The position numbers were made by a program, and so were the translations under genes. Of a DNA stretch of 64,000 nt, positions 1-12,342 are shown piece after piece. Position 1 is the stretch's first letter, and each line of letters starts with the position of its first letter. The notes below the pieces were generated by a model, which saw only the letters and a program-made list of their open reading frames with translations, was not told the origin of the DNA and ran no database searches. Source of the stretch: Azadirachta indica (lineage: Eukaryota; Streptophyta; Magnoliopsida; Sapindales; Meliaceae). The stretch covers positions 8,379,657 through 8,443,656 of the forward strand of contig CM040449.1 in assembly GCA_022749755.1 (NCBI GenBank), given 5' to 3'.

Positions 1-630
1 GAGTGTTTTGAGAATTTATTTATTGGGAGGAAAGAGAAAAGAAAGAAAAAGATTTAAGTAACCCTATTAAATGAATTTATAGATATCTTTTACATTTTTT
101 TAATGTAATCTTGGCCCTATTCACACTTAATCCAAGGATAGTGGTTTGATGTAAGATTTTATTTAAAAAAAAAAAGAGCTACTGAACTTGGCTTTTAACT
201 AATCATCACTCATATTCTAATTTACTACTCTTCTTTATGGTGTTTTTTTTTTCCGTTTAACGTTTATGATATTATAATATGTTTGCATTGCAAGCTTTCA
301 AGGGAAATGAAGTTGATAAATAATTTGAAAGTTGTGATATTGAAATGTATGTATATCAATTAAAAATTAAAAAAAAATGTTTAGCAGAATAGAATCTTTT
401 AATAGTTTGGGCACCCATTGTTATTTTTCTGCTATTTTAAAATTATGTTTGTACTTCATGTTGTTATTCCATTCATGCAAAAACACTGTGACCTTGATGG
501 TTGCAGCAAAAAGCAAGTTATGCACATATTATGAATGGCCTTTTGTAATTTTAGACATCACCTTACTATGGACTACATTATTCCAGTTAAAGATGATGCA
601 CAATCATTCACGAATCCATTTTTGTGATAT
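1..630. other. AT-rich non-coding stretch
   Basis: No gene with support is visible. Poly-A/T tracts dominate. Weak coding-like sequence appears only near the right edge, where the decayed transposon gene begins; a piece from about 565 on the plus strand may be its upstream part, but it is broken by a stop and I cannot place it. Confidence 0.4.
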
Positions 631-3592
631 AAATTCATCAAACAAAAGTATTGGACAGCCTTTGTGGCGCCAAGGTTGTCGGAAGACTTTGGTGTGAGTA
701 AATTAAAGTGTATTATTGTTAATAAGTTAAAATGACAATTTAATACCAACTTGGATGCGATGTTTACAGAAAGTGAGGGAGAATACATCTAAAAAAAAGT
801 GTTGAACAAGTACAACCATCTACTAAGTCAAAGAGGATACATTCGCCTATTATAGTATATTGTAAGCTGGTTTCTTTGTTATAGATTACTTTATCTTATG
901 TATTTTATCTTGGTTAATATTTTAATCAAGCATATCTTGATCATTTGTCATAAATGCCAAAGACTGGAATATCGAATCTAGGAATTGATAGGAGTTTACT
1001 ATAGAAACATGCTCACCAAAAGAAAAAAGAAGGATTTAACCTAGAGGTTTAGTCTATGGTTTAGAAGATTGTATGATGTGCTTAGTTTTCTTTAAGAAAA
1101 AAAAATTAAAGGAACAATATATTGTGTGGATATTGATTGTTACTATTTTTTCCATTTTGTATAGAGGATGAACTACAACTACAGAGTGAGGCACAGAAGG
1201 GATTTTTGAAGATCAAAGCAAAGAATGACATCCTTGTACAGTCATTGGATAAAGTACCAACTGTTAACTATTTACAAGGTGTGGGAAAGTTTTTATTCCT
1301 AAATATGTATTTCTATTTCCCCTTTGCCAACATGTTGGAGAGAAAGCAAATGTTGTATGATGAAAAAATTATACAAATGATAAAAAGGATTGAGGAGCTG
1401 GCAATGAAAATTGAGAAACAAAATTGTTGTTCTGAGATAAGAAGCAATAATATGGCACAGATGAAGGCTTACTATTTAATTTATATATATTTTTTAGCAA
1501 TTTTGATTACATATATTCTTTAACTTTAGAATTTAATTTGAGTGTATAGTTTGCAGATGGTTGATCAATATCAGTTTGACAATGCTTTGATAAGCTTATC
1601 TTTATCTTCTTATGCTTTTCCTTGTGAAGAGACAACAAAAACATTTTTTAAAGATTGTTTATGATTGATAAAAACTTGTAATTTCCTTATAACAATGCTT
1701 AGATAAGCCTACATTTTTCCTTGATTATTAGAGGTTAGTTAACATTTACTGACTTCTAGCAAGTACTTAGCAGAGTTTCTGTTATTTGTGCAATCGTTAT
1801 GAAAATATACTAATATTATCATCTTTTTCATTCTGTTGATTTTCTTTTTCTTTAAATTGATTATGCATAAGGAAAAATAACCCACCATGTATAAATGATA
1901 GTTTGTGATCAAGTTTTCTAAATTAAATAGTTACAAATTAAGTAAATAGGATTTATTTTTGTGCATGCCATTGTTTAGCATTGTGATGTATGACATGGAG
2001 GTTCACTATTTTTCTTATGTACATGCTATAATATCTTTCCAAGCATGGTAATTTCATATGGTTGATGCATAATTTAATTTGTTAGGATTCAACACGCATT
2101 TATAAGGAGATGGAGGTGAAGATGAAGATGATGATGACATTCCAAAAAAGAAAGGAAAAAAACCCAGAAGCCCTAGGAACCAAACCCCTAAAACAAAGCT
2201 TAACCTGACCTTTAAAAAGGACTTAAACTTGGTAGCTGGAGAGGATAATGATGACAGGCTATAAAAGGCAATTGATTTGACCCCAAAAAGAGAAATGATA
2301 CTCTGAAACCCATTATAGCAGTGAGAAAGAACATAAGACATGCTCAAGTTTAGCACATAAAAAGAAATCCATGTATGGAGGTGTTTGCTTCATGTGCAAA
2401 AAAGAGTGTTGGTAGCAGGAAATCCATTCCGAGACATCTTTGAAATAGATGTGACTACATATACATCCTTGGACGATTTCTATGCTATAATTTACATGAA
2501 GGAGTTCATTGCATGTAAAAAGTTTACCATTAAAATTCATTTAGTGATTTGCAATTGCATATTAACACTAAATTTTTCCTCAAACACTTAACTTTGCATG
2601 TTCTTCTTGATTTGTTCTTTGGACAGGTCATTGTACAACAAGTTGAAGGAGGATAGAACAATCAAGCAGTTTCGATTTATTAATCAAGTTCAGTGTCTTT
2701 GGCTAGTAGGTCAAGTGGCTAGACAATACACAAAAAAAGAGCATGTGCTATTGCAAATTGATTGCAAAAAACACCATGTGGTCAAGTCATTTCATGCCAT
2801 ATAATCTAAGGTAATGTTTGTATATTCATATGTGATTATATCATTCATTTATATTAAGTTTCTAACTTAGTTAAATACATGTCAAAATAGTTTCCATTGA
2901 ATGTTAATTGCTATAAATGTAACCGTTAAGGTTGTGTATTATATGGATCTATTAGGGCAGAATGAGAGAGGACTTAAAGGGTATTTTAAACAAGTTAAAG
3001 GTTTATATTTCCCCTGCCAATATTTTGATTTTACTCAAACAATATACAGGGATTGATACTAGTAATATCTTATTGTGTAGTGGTATTAGGATATTTAATG
3101 CTCAAGATGGAAGTTTAACCAAGAAACAAAACTTCAGTTGGAAAACAATAAAGATAAATTAAATTTATGCATGGCTTTTTTATGGTATAAATAAATTAAA
3201 TTTATTATGTAGTGGTATTATGATATTTATCAAGGGTTTGAATGTTACCAAACAAAATTGTTTCGCTTGAGATTTTCATCTTATTCATATATGTAGATAC
3301 TAGTCCGACCAGAGAGCATCATATGTAGTTATTATGTGATAGGTTACATGAGAGATATAATTAAAGATGTTAATGTACTGACAAAAGATGTAAGTTATTA
3401 ATTTAAAAATCACTCATTTGATACTTTTAATTTCTAAATTCACATGCCAATACTTACACAAAATTAAATTTTTAAGTTTGTTAGTTGAGTTAAATATTTT
3501 GTAATTTATAACAATTCATGGGGAAAAGAATTTATACGGAGGAAGAGTTGGATGAAATTAAAGTGGCGTGGGCTAATGCCATTTCGAAGTAA
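631..3592 (+). pseudogene. Decayed transposon gene: transposase_24-like plus Ulp1 (C48) protease-like
   Basis: Pieces of one plus-strand gene lie in the order expected for plant En/Spm-type proteins that join a transposase_24 region to a Ulp1-like cysteine protease. At 631-694 the read WTAFVAPRLSEDF resembles the transposase_24 W-x-x-F-V-x-x-R-x-S-x-x-F motif. At 770-850, after a plausible acceptor, NKYNHLLSQRGYI matches the conserved K-Y-N-H-x-x-S-x-x-G-Y block, one frame off from its start because of an A-run. A coiled-coil-like Lys/Glu stretch follows at 1165-1460. At 2962-3162 IRIFNAQDG and FSWKTIK match the segment preceding the catalytic cysteine of Ulp1-like proteins. At 3302-3390 ICSYYVIGYMRDII matches the x-C-G-Y-Y-V-x-x-Y-M-R-D-I block with the cysteine kept. 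A last piece, YTEEELDEIKVAWA, ends at TAA 3592. Frames are broken by stops and at least one frameshift. The family is assigned by motif memory only; no terminal repeats were found. Confidence 0.6.
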
Positions 3593-4510
3593 TTTTAATT
3601 GTCTAGTATATAGGTGGTTCAAGTTGAGTTAATTGAGTTAATTTATGCTATTTTTTGTTTGTAAGTTAAGTTAAAATTTAACTTAATTTATTATTTGTTG
3701 CGTTTGTTGTATTGGTCAACAACATATCTCTAACAAAACAAGCAACATTTTTTTAAGAGGTGAGTAGCTTGTTGTTAATTTGTTTAATTCAAATTGTTAT
3801 TTTTCTAAGTGTTTAAAAAAGCACTTCAATGATTAAACGGTTGTTGTAATTTTTCTAGATTAATTTTGTGAATTTAGATGTTAATATATTTAAATTTGAG
3901 TTGACGTTGTAAGGTAAATTGTAAATTTGGATGCTGTTGACGTATTCAAATTTGGGCTGATGTTCTACATGTTTGATTTTATGTAAAATTATGTTTAATT
4001 TATAATAATATCATTGTAATTTTATTTTATTATTTGTTGTGTTTTATTTTATTTATATTGATAAATATTAATTATGAATAAAAAATTAATAAAATCAAAA
4101 ATAAAAGTAAAAAAAGGAACAAATGAAGGGAAATGGAAAATAGAAATTGAAAAAAAAATCAGATAATTAAAAAACCGAATAAAAAACCATACAACCAAAT
4201 AAACTAGAAACATGAAAGCTGAAAAAATTGAGATTTATTGATAATATTATATCAATAATTCTAGATATATTCGTAATAAAAATAAAAATTTATCTTAGAT
4301 TCATAATAATCATGTATCATAAAATTGTGATAAATAACGCTTATATCACGAAACAACGATATACAATTCTTATCAATGTTTAATGAGTGGATCTTTCTTC
4401 ACAGAAAATTGTTGTCACAAAATGCCCTATTATCTATCAAGAAAGACATGTTTTTTAGTAGTAATTACTTTTAACATGATATATATATATATATGGGCAA
4501 GATCAATAGT
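3593..4510. other. AT-rich non-coding stretch with a TA microsatellite
   Basis: No coding signal. There is strong A/T bias, a short TA dinucleotide tract near 4480-4493, and unstructured AT-rich DNA between the transposon relic and the next MITE. Confidence 0.5.
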
Positions 4511-5036
4511 AGGGATGACAATGGGACAGGATAAGAGTGGGGAGACCTTTCTTATTCTCTATTCCATTTTAATTTTAATAGGGCGGGGATAGAGAATCAC
4601 CATATAGGGAATGGATTCTCATTCTCATTTATTTTTCTCATTTTCATATTTATTTATATTAAATATTAACTGAAAATCTCATTATATAATATATTATGGT
4701 GTTATTCATATATAATTATTATTATATTAAAAATATAAACTTCACTATTTGATGGGATAAGAAAATTATAAATTATAAAATTTTTAATTAAATATTGTCC
4801 GCATAAATATATATTTGTATTTGAAAAATAACATATTATAATATATTGTTCTTTATATTTGGGGAATGGGATGGGAATGGTGTGGGAAGTACTAAACCGT
4901 TCCCCACCCCATTAACAATATAAGAATTAATCTCCCCCCATGCCCTGTCCTATTCTTTATTTTATCATTCAAATTTTATCCCGTTTGGAGCGAATCCCTA
5001 TAGGACTTCAAATCTGTGAGGAATTTTGTCATTCCA
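4511..5036. mobile_element. MITE-like element, GGGATGRCAA family
   Basis: The left end reads AGGGATGACAATGGG and the right end closes with TTTTGTCATTCC, giving a short imperfect terminal inverted repeat about 525 bp apart. The ends are G-rich (left) and C-rich (right) and flank an AT-rich core. A relative with the same ends and similar core order lies at 59399-59905, and a partial one near 39900-40111. No coding sequence is present. It is probably a hAT-type non-autonomous element, inferred from end sequence; no clear target duplication was seen. Confidence 0.55.
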
Positions 5037-6839
5037 AATTAACAGCCCTTTTTATTTACATAGATTTTTACACTAATTATTAGTCATTAGACTAAGAGTA
5101 TGTGAAAGGTCAAGAATGCATCTAACAGATATAAAAAAAGAAATTCTAACAAATTCATTTAATAGTCTTTTATGTCTTTTTTCTTTTTTTTTTCTTATCT
5201 CTAATATATTAATATATCTCCTACTTTAATTTTTCTTTATTACATTTTCTTTCTCATCAAATATTTTTTAATTTTAATTATTATTTATAAGTTCAAAAAT
5301 AAATGAATTAAATAAACCTTTTTTGATATTACAATAATTTTAAAAAAGTTCATGACTTTTTTTAGATAAATTAATTAATTAGAATAATTTTTATTTAAAT
5401 TTTTATATTTTTCAATTTACAAGTGACAATTAAAATAAAAATTAAAATAGTTTTTATTTAAATTTTTGAGGTTTTAATTTATAAATGATAATTAAAATGA
5501 GAAGAAATAATAAGAAGAAGAGAGAAGATGTAATAAATAAGAGAAAAATATGAGAGAAATTTTACAAATTATAAGATAAGAAAGAAAAAAGAGAGTGAAA
5601 AGACATAAAATACTTTAATTAATGAATATAAAATATTAATCATATTTAATTGCATTCAATTTAAACCATCCGTATACTTTAATTAAGGGCTCATAATTAA
5701 TATAAAAATTTGTGGAGAAAAAGCTACTGCCCTATATATATATATATTTATATTAAACTTGTGGTTGGGACTGAAGTTACTCAATTGTAGACTAGAATTA
5801 TGGAATTGAACTGTGGAATCGAATCGAATTGAATTCCTCAGTTCAGTTAGATTTTATTCGGATTTCAAAATCTAAACCTAATTCTACTCCGCCCTAATTT
5901 ATACATGTTTGTATCTTTATTTTCTTTCACTATATTTAAGTAGTGTGTGCGTGTGTGTAATTCTTTGTTTGTATAGGTACGTACATATGTACCTACAACA
6001 ACAGCAGAGCTAGGATTAATGTTTTGAGAGAGTTGCAATGTAATGATTTAAAGTCTGTAAAAGCCAAAGTAATAAAAATATAATTTAAAAGGCCAAATTA
6101 GTAATTTACATATATCCAAAAAATTCAAAATTTTTGGCCACTACAAGAGGTGGCCCGCATTACACAATTAAGAGTAATTAATCTTTACTCACTGTATAGA
6201 TGTGGTAATTGTTTTCTCATATTTTCATTTTTATGTACGTTTACATGCATATTTTTTTTTTTATAACATTTTTAGCACAGCCATTGTTATACTAATTAAA
6301 TCTCTTTCTTTTTTCTCTCTATTTTAACGTTTTGTATTCTTCAGATTTTATACTTTTTCATGCACATATGAAAATTGAAAAAATTATTTTTCTAAAATTT
6401 GGTAAAATAACAATTAGTTATGCACATTTGAGATTAAGAGTCTATTTATTTTTGTATTTGAAATTCGAATAAATTTAAAATATGAATAAATTCGAATGGG
6501 GAGAATTCTTGATTCCCCTTATTATTTGTCATAATACATTGTGACTCTCCTATTGTATTGCTAATACCCGTGTCTCTTCGATGTCATCTTTGTTAGTTAA
6601 AAGTGTTAATTTTTTAGAACAATTACGATTTTACGCCTCTCAAGTTCTGTCAATTGTCATTTGTCACCTGCAAAATCAGTTGTTAGTGTACATTTGTTTA
6701 GGGACTTGGATTTAGTCCTGAACTTTTCTATTCTATACTTTTAAGGATGCATTAACACGTGGCATGAATAAAAATGGAAGGCTGAGATTGTACTTTAAAA
6801 ACTATACCAATTAATTCTAACATTAATTTTTTTATCTTT
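5037..6839. other. AT-rich non-coding stretch
   Basis: No gene. There are TA repeats near 5733-5748, a short TG tract near 5945-5960, and a GAATCGAATCGAATTGAATTC-like stretch around 5820 that resembles a decayed low-complexity repeat end. Nothing else stands out. Confidence 0.45.
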
Positions 6840-7560
6840 CAGTGCAATAAATTGTAATGGTTAATTAGATAAAAATTCTTAAAATCCAATCTCAACCTTT
6901 CATTTTCATTTATGCTATGTATCAATAGATCTTTAAAAGTATAAATAAAAAAGATAAGGATTGGATTCAAGGAAAGTAAGAAATTCTCCTTAAAGTAACT
7001 TAGCTGAAAGCACGAGGTTATGCGAGACTGTTCGGGATTTTCATTTTTCTTAGTAAAGACGAAGTTATGACTCAACCTCGAAGATGAGGGCAAACGAGAC
7101 GTCTTTAGTTGCGCCCGAAAGCATCTTTAGTTGCGCCCGGAAGCGGGCAAGGTCAAGTTGTACCCGATCTACTGATCTACGATCAGTCTCGTAGTTGATT
7201 CTTCAGCTGTTATTGATTCTTCTTTAAAGGATGCACTACGCCTGTCCCAGGACTAAATCTTGTTTAGTGAAGCGAAGAAGGGTAATATTTTGACTCCTTA
7301 AAAGATTGGATTTGAGTGTCACACTCTTTAGCTGCCGTTAAGCAGTTAAGTAAGAAGGATAGGTTTATTGTTGTTGTAGTAGAAGCTAAAGATTTATAGA
7401 AAAGATCATGATTGGATCCAAGTCCATTTGTTTAGGGAACCCAAAAAACTTTGGGGTTGAAGTTGAAATCTAGACGTTCAGGAAGGTTATTGGAAGTAAC
7501 TTACTTAAATACTCTCTTGTGAATATTAGAATAATAGCTTGATTTTTTCATTTTAGAGGG
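6840..7560. other. GC-richer island, possible organelle-derived insert
   Basis: Compared with its flanks this stretch is clearly richer in G and C and lacks the poly-A/T texture. Composition and phrasing resemble plant mitochondrial spacer DNA. It contains a direct tandem copy of a 22 bp unit at 7102-7145. A minus-strand open frame of 84 codons (6839-7093) shows no recognisable domain. The organelle origin is an impression from composition only; a decayed transposon could look similar. Confidence 0.3.
7102..7145. repeat. 22 bp direct tandem repeat, two copies
   Basis: TCTTTAGTTGCGCCCG is followed by AAAGCA in the first copy and GAAGCG in the second. The copies abut, at 7102-7123 and 7124-7145. 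Confidence 0.8.
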
Positions 7561-9262
7561 CAAATAAGGAAGTAAAAAGGTTTTGAAAATTACAGATATG
7601 TACACATAATACACAGACTTCATTTTATTCACTTTCATTCTTTGCCCATTCTTCATTAAACTATAATTTTATTAAATCACATGTCAACAAAATAAATTAA
7701 AACAGACAAAATTTAACAGGAAAGTAACTCAAGAAACAAAAACAAGATGAGACTGCTATCCAATTGAAATGCTTCAGCATCTTACCAACAGCCATAACAT
7801 CTTATCAGCATTCATCAACATTCAATACTCAAAAATAATTCTTCATTAACACTTTTTTATTTTCCTTCTTTTATGTTCTTTCTTTTTTTTTTTTTCCTTT
7901 TGGCAAAAAGAGTCGACAATTAAAAAAGGGCAAATTAGAACCTATGTTTTCTGATAACGGTGACCAAAATGACTAGGTGTTAGTAGGATCTAAAAAATTT
8001 GACATTGAAAATCATGATGGTTTCAACGAAAATATGAAAGAAGATGGTGGTAGCTTGTAGATTCAACTCAAATTCTAACGATTGGTGGGACTACCAGCGA
8101 TGAAGGTTGGTTGGAAAAAGAGGGTGATTTTTGTTGAGTTGTTTAGTCATGGAGGTGCTGTCGAATGTCTGATGGATGCTGGTGAATGACAGTGGTTGCA
8201 AGTCATTATTTTTCAATATCGTACGATGTGTTCAGCAGAGTAACGACGACAAGTATTGTTGGGATGAGTTTCACGGCTTTTCTGAATTTGAGGATGGCTT
8301 CAGATCGTCGAACAACACCGATCAAGCAGCAGCATGGGGGTGATGGCAATGGGGGGTTGGCGTCAATGGCGACGATGGCGGATTATATTTTTTAGGTTTT
8401 AAATTTAATAAAAAATAGATAAAGAAGAGAGAAATTAGAAGATGAACGGTATATTACATAAAAAATACAAAAATAAATTAAAATTTAAAGATAATTTAAT
8501 TCATTAAATATGTTACAATTTAAAATTATTAGGAAAGGAGAATATTTTAGAAAATTATATATATATATATATATAAATGGATTAAAGTGTTTCAAGTACT
8601 TTCAATATGAAATTCTTGACAATATACAAAAAAACAATACAATTTTTTTACTATTTATTATCACTTTATCACTGTTGTCATGTGCAGGGCAATCTTATAA
8701 AAGTATATAATTATCCTTGAAAAATAACAATTTTTTGTAAAAGAGATAATGTAAGAGTAATCAAGTTATTAGTTAAACAACAAAAGAGTCATGGGATATT
8801 ATGATAAATGATAGAGAGAAATAGAAATTTTCCTATATGAGAGTATAAATTTGAATAATTTTGAATAATATATTTATTTTTTATTTATCAAATATAGATA
8901 TAAATGTGTAAAAATTATTACTTATCATATCCTTATAAATAATTAAAATAAACTCTATATATTAAGATATATGTAAATTTTATAAAGATATTTCAATTTA
9001 TTACATTTTAAAAAGTTATTTAAATTTGAGACTTTAAGATTAAGTTAAAAATTTAAACTTATTTAATTCAAAACATAATTATCAAATTTATTAGTATGAA
9101 AATAGAAGATAAGCATGTTTGAATATCACTAAAACTTAACTATATTCGGAACTAAAAAAAGAAACAGGTGCTAAGATGACTTAAAAGAAAAAGAAAAGTT
9201 TATTCTTTTCTTTTTTTCTTTTTGCTTTTTAATTCACAACAGAGTTCAAAATCCAACATAGA
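7561..9262. other. Non-coding stretch with a GC-richer patch
   Basis: Mostly AT-rich with no gene. Around 8030-8395 the DNA is GC-richer and purine-strand biased (many GATGG and GGTGG). Open frames exist on both strands there, but no domain or splice pattern supports a gene. A TA microsatellite lies near 8558-8574. The right end is the 3' flank of the sucrose transporter gene. Confidence 0.4.
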
Positions 9263-12253
9263 TTAATGAAATCCACCCGCTAGACTTTTAGATAGGCCGG
9301 AAATATCAGGAGGTGGTGAAGGGAGAATGGTGACGGCGACTATACCACTTGCGGCGGCCGCAACCGCTCCTGCAATGAACGCCGGCATGTTCCCACCTCC
9401 GAATAGAGAATCAAAGGGCCCACTGAGCAAAGACACCACCATCTGTAAATCAAACGATAATCAATTAATCTTCTGTACACATGAAGATTTATTTATATTT
9501 ATATTTACATTTTATATTTATATTTTATACCTGTGGTATGACTATAGCAAGATTCAAAACTCCCAAGGAAAGCCCTGCAAATAATTGGAATTAATAAGCT
9601 ATATGAAAAACACTTTCTGACAACAATTTTTGAAATTGGTAGCAAAAATATTTGTGTATGCACCCACCTTGACCAGCAGAAGAAGTTCTAGAAAATATGG
9701 ATGCCATAGCAAAAGGAACACTGAAAGTAATCTGCAAAAGACATGGAATATTGTTAATTTAATTGAAGAAATCGTATTAAAAAGGTACTAAATTTGATAA
9801 AAAAAATTGGGTGTATTACTTAATTATTTAATTTGTAAATTTTTTTTTGAGATAATTGAAATCTTTTTTTATTTTAAAAGTGGGAATTGTAATTATTTTA
9901 ATTTAAAAAAAATTATCTATTTAGCATAATTCCAAAAGGTCACAATGAAATATGTATAATAAAAGTGTACAAGTCTAGAAGTATATAATAAGATAAGAAC
10001 AAAGAAAAAAAAATTAAATTGGCATTTAAACCATTTTAAGAGAATCCATCAATAAAATTAAATTTCCATTGTAGGAGTCTTGAAAATACTTTGTCCCATT
10101 CTAATTAATTATCCCGTTCTGCATGGCTGCCAACTCATGAGATGACAGGTGATATATATTTTTAAAATTTTTTTAATAAATATTATACCAAAAATAGCTT
10201 AAATTTTTTTATTTTATGATAGCTATTTAAACTCTAAATTTTTTTTTTTTTTTGAAAATAATTTTCTTAGTTTAACCAATTAGGACCCACCTGTATTCCC
10301 TTTTATATAATACAAGGGGAAAAATTCAATTAATATATGTCTTAGATACATAAATTATTAGATAGAATAAATAAAGTTTCTTTTTCCTTTTTTTCTTTTT
10401 TGAGACACTATATGTGATATGCCCACTAAAAGTGAAAAACGTAACATGTATCATCCATACAATACGTTAAAGTTAGAAGCCTTTATCATAGCTATCACAT
10501 AGGAAATAATTCATAATAAAAAACAGTATTTAAAATAAAATAATTCAGAAGATAATGATAGTTTTGTATTTGAACTTTATAAAATAATAATTCAGAATTT
10601 AATTTTCTCAATTCTAACATCTTACTCCCTAGCTTTGTCTTAGTATCTTTTAGTATTTCAAGCCTTTAACCTTCTCTTTTTTAACGTGTTAAGAACTACA
10701 ATAATTTATATCGAAGAAAACATTATTTATAAAAATATTATTTAACATCTTGATCCCTATCTTTTGGTATTTCAAGTTTTTAACCTTCTCTTTTTTAAAG
10801 CACTATTACCATCTAGTGTCTATTATCTAAGGACTAAAATGATAAACTTAAGAAGATTGTATATTTATTTGTCATTTATCAGAGTTCAGGAAACAAATGG
10901 TTACTACCCAATAATTGAAATAAAATTTCAACTTACAGCTTGAGGGATTCCCAGCACAGTGAAGATGGCCAGAGCGCCGACTTTCACACCAACCGGCGGC
11001 GGCACGACGTGAGTGCTGCCGCTGCTCAAGATGACAGACCGCCGGTGAGACTCGGCCAATTTGGTGATTAGAACAGTCATCGCCAAACAAAATGCCAACA
11101 AGAAATTCACTATCGCCCACAGCCTCTTAATGCCGCCAACCCAACGCGCCAAGAACTCTATAGTCAGAGACGTGAACCCCAAAAGGACTGCGTTCATCAT
11201 CAGCCCAAATGCTCCTGCTCTTACGCCATTGTTGTACACTTTGACTTGCTCTGCATTGCCGCTGGAACTACCGCCGTACACCTCCCTTCCCATCCAGTCT
11301 GTGTCGAACAACAAGAACGGAAACCATGCAATCCAATTCAGCGCCGTCACCAGAAGTAAAATCCACATCGGTTTTTGTAAACCCTTCAACGCGCCAAATA
11401 TTTCTCCGAAAAACGGCGTTTTTGCCGACGAGCCATCTGTTTTTTCGTCGTTGTCGTCAATCTCCCCACCTTCTCCGGCCTTCTCCAGCTCCGGCGACCA
11501 CTTTTTTTCTTGTACGTAACTCAGAGCTAATATGCTTAGGGCTAGCAGAAGAGCAATGGAGAGAAAGAAGCAGGTTTTCAAGTTTGCACAGTAAACATCA
11601 CAAGCTTTTGATTTTGTGAACGGAAGCATGTGATATAAATGAGTATAGGACCCGGCGGCGTAGCCGAGAACGTTACCGACGGCCATGAAGAATGAGAAGA
11701 ATGCGTTAGCCGTTCGGGTTCTTTTATGACTATGGCCGGAAAGATCAGCGAGAAAGGCTCGGCATGGACCTTGTAACATATTGTTAGCAACGTCAAGGAT
11801 CCAGAAACCGAGAACGAAGATGGCGATAGCACGAGGTTTGATTTCTCTAGTAAGAGAATCGCCAAAGAGGTGACCTAAGTCAGCTGCGAAACCAATGAGG
11901 AAGACAGCGATGGCCACACTGATAGCACCAGCGGCAATGAAAGGGCGACGACGGCCAAAGCGGGAGGTGCAAGTATCGCTGTGGAAGCCGACGAGAGGCT
12001 GAACAAGCATACCGGAGATGGGTCCGCAGAGCCAAATTAGGGAAGCCCATTTGTGGGGAATACCCAAAAGCTGAACGTAAGGGGTGAGTAAAGAGAGTTG
12101 TAGAGCCCAACCGAACTGGACGCCGGCACCAATGGAAGCCACCAGGACTGTCTTTCTCAACGGCGAGAACGTTGGAGGCTGTTGCTGAACCTCCAACGAG
12201 GAAGAAGACATTATTGAGGTCTTCTTAGCTGAAGCTGCAACTTCATCCTCCAT
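9263..12253 (-). CDS. SUT1: Sucrose transporter, SUT1/SUC2 clade (proton-sucrose symporter)
   Basis: Four coding exons on the minus strand: 12253-10937, 9731-9668, 9574-9531 and 9442-9263. They join in frame at GT-AG borders to give 534 aa. The product is a 12-helix MFS sucrose/proton symporter of the plasma membrane; type I members load sucrose into phloem or sink cells. Visible hallmarks are the first helix with [18 protein letters not shown] (residues 45-62), the loop [15 protein letters not shown] with the conserved substrate-related His at about 91, [14 protein letters not shown] (153-166), a variable acidic central loop (about 250-285), and the SUT1-clade ending AGGFH. The length suits type I rather than SUT2 (longer loop) or SUT4. 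The start was chosen as the ATG at 12253 because upstream in-frame sequence has only a TTG. Large first exon with short last exons, as in other plant SUC genes. All key motifs look intact. The exact orthologue (SUC1/2/5-like) is not resolved. Confidence 0.93.
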
Positions 12254-12334
12254 AGCTACAATCAAACAAAAGAAAGGATTAAACAGAGAGAGATTTGGTT
12301 TGATAGATTAAGAGAGTGAGAAGGGAGAGTGTGA

Positions 12335-12341
12335 ATTTATA
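12335..12341 (-). promoter_or_regulatory. Probable TATA box of the sucrose transporter gene
   Basis: On the minus strand TATAAAT lies about 82 bp upstream of the ATG. This predicts a short leader of about 50 nt. The surrounding leader is rich in CT/TC on the coding strand, typical of plant 5' leaders. Confidence 0.55.
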
Positions 12342-12342
12342 A

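Noticed and set aside
8186..8395. 69-codon frame in the GC-richer patch as a gene
   Set aside because: No domain, no conserved start context and no partner exons; open frames exist on both strands because of composition.
10931..10960. Read-through of sucrose transporter exon 1 into the following stop as a truncated 440 aa protein
   Set aside because: A good GTAAGT donor at 10936 and three in-frame downstream exons restore the usual C-terminus.
11061..11519. 152-codon plus-strand open frame opposite the sucrose transporter
   Set aside because: It is the antisense shadow of the GC-rich first exon and has no motif.
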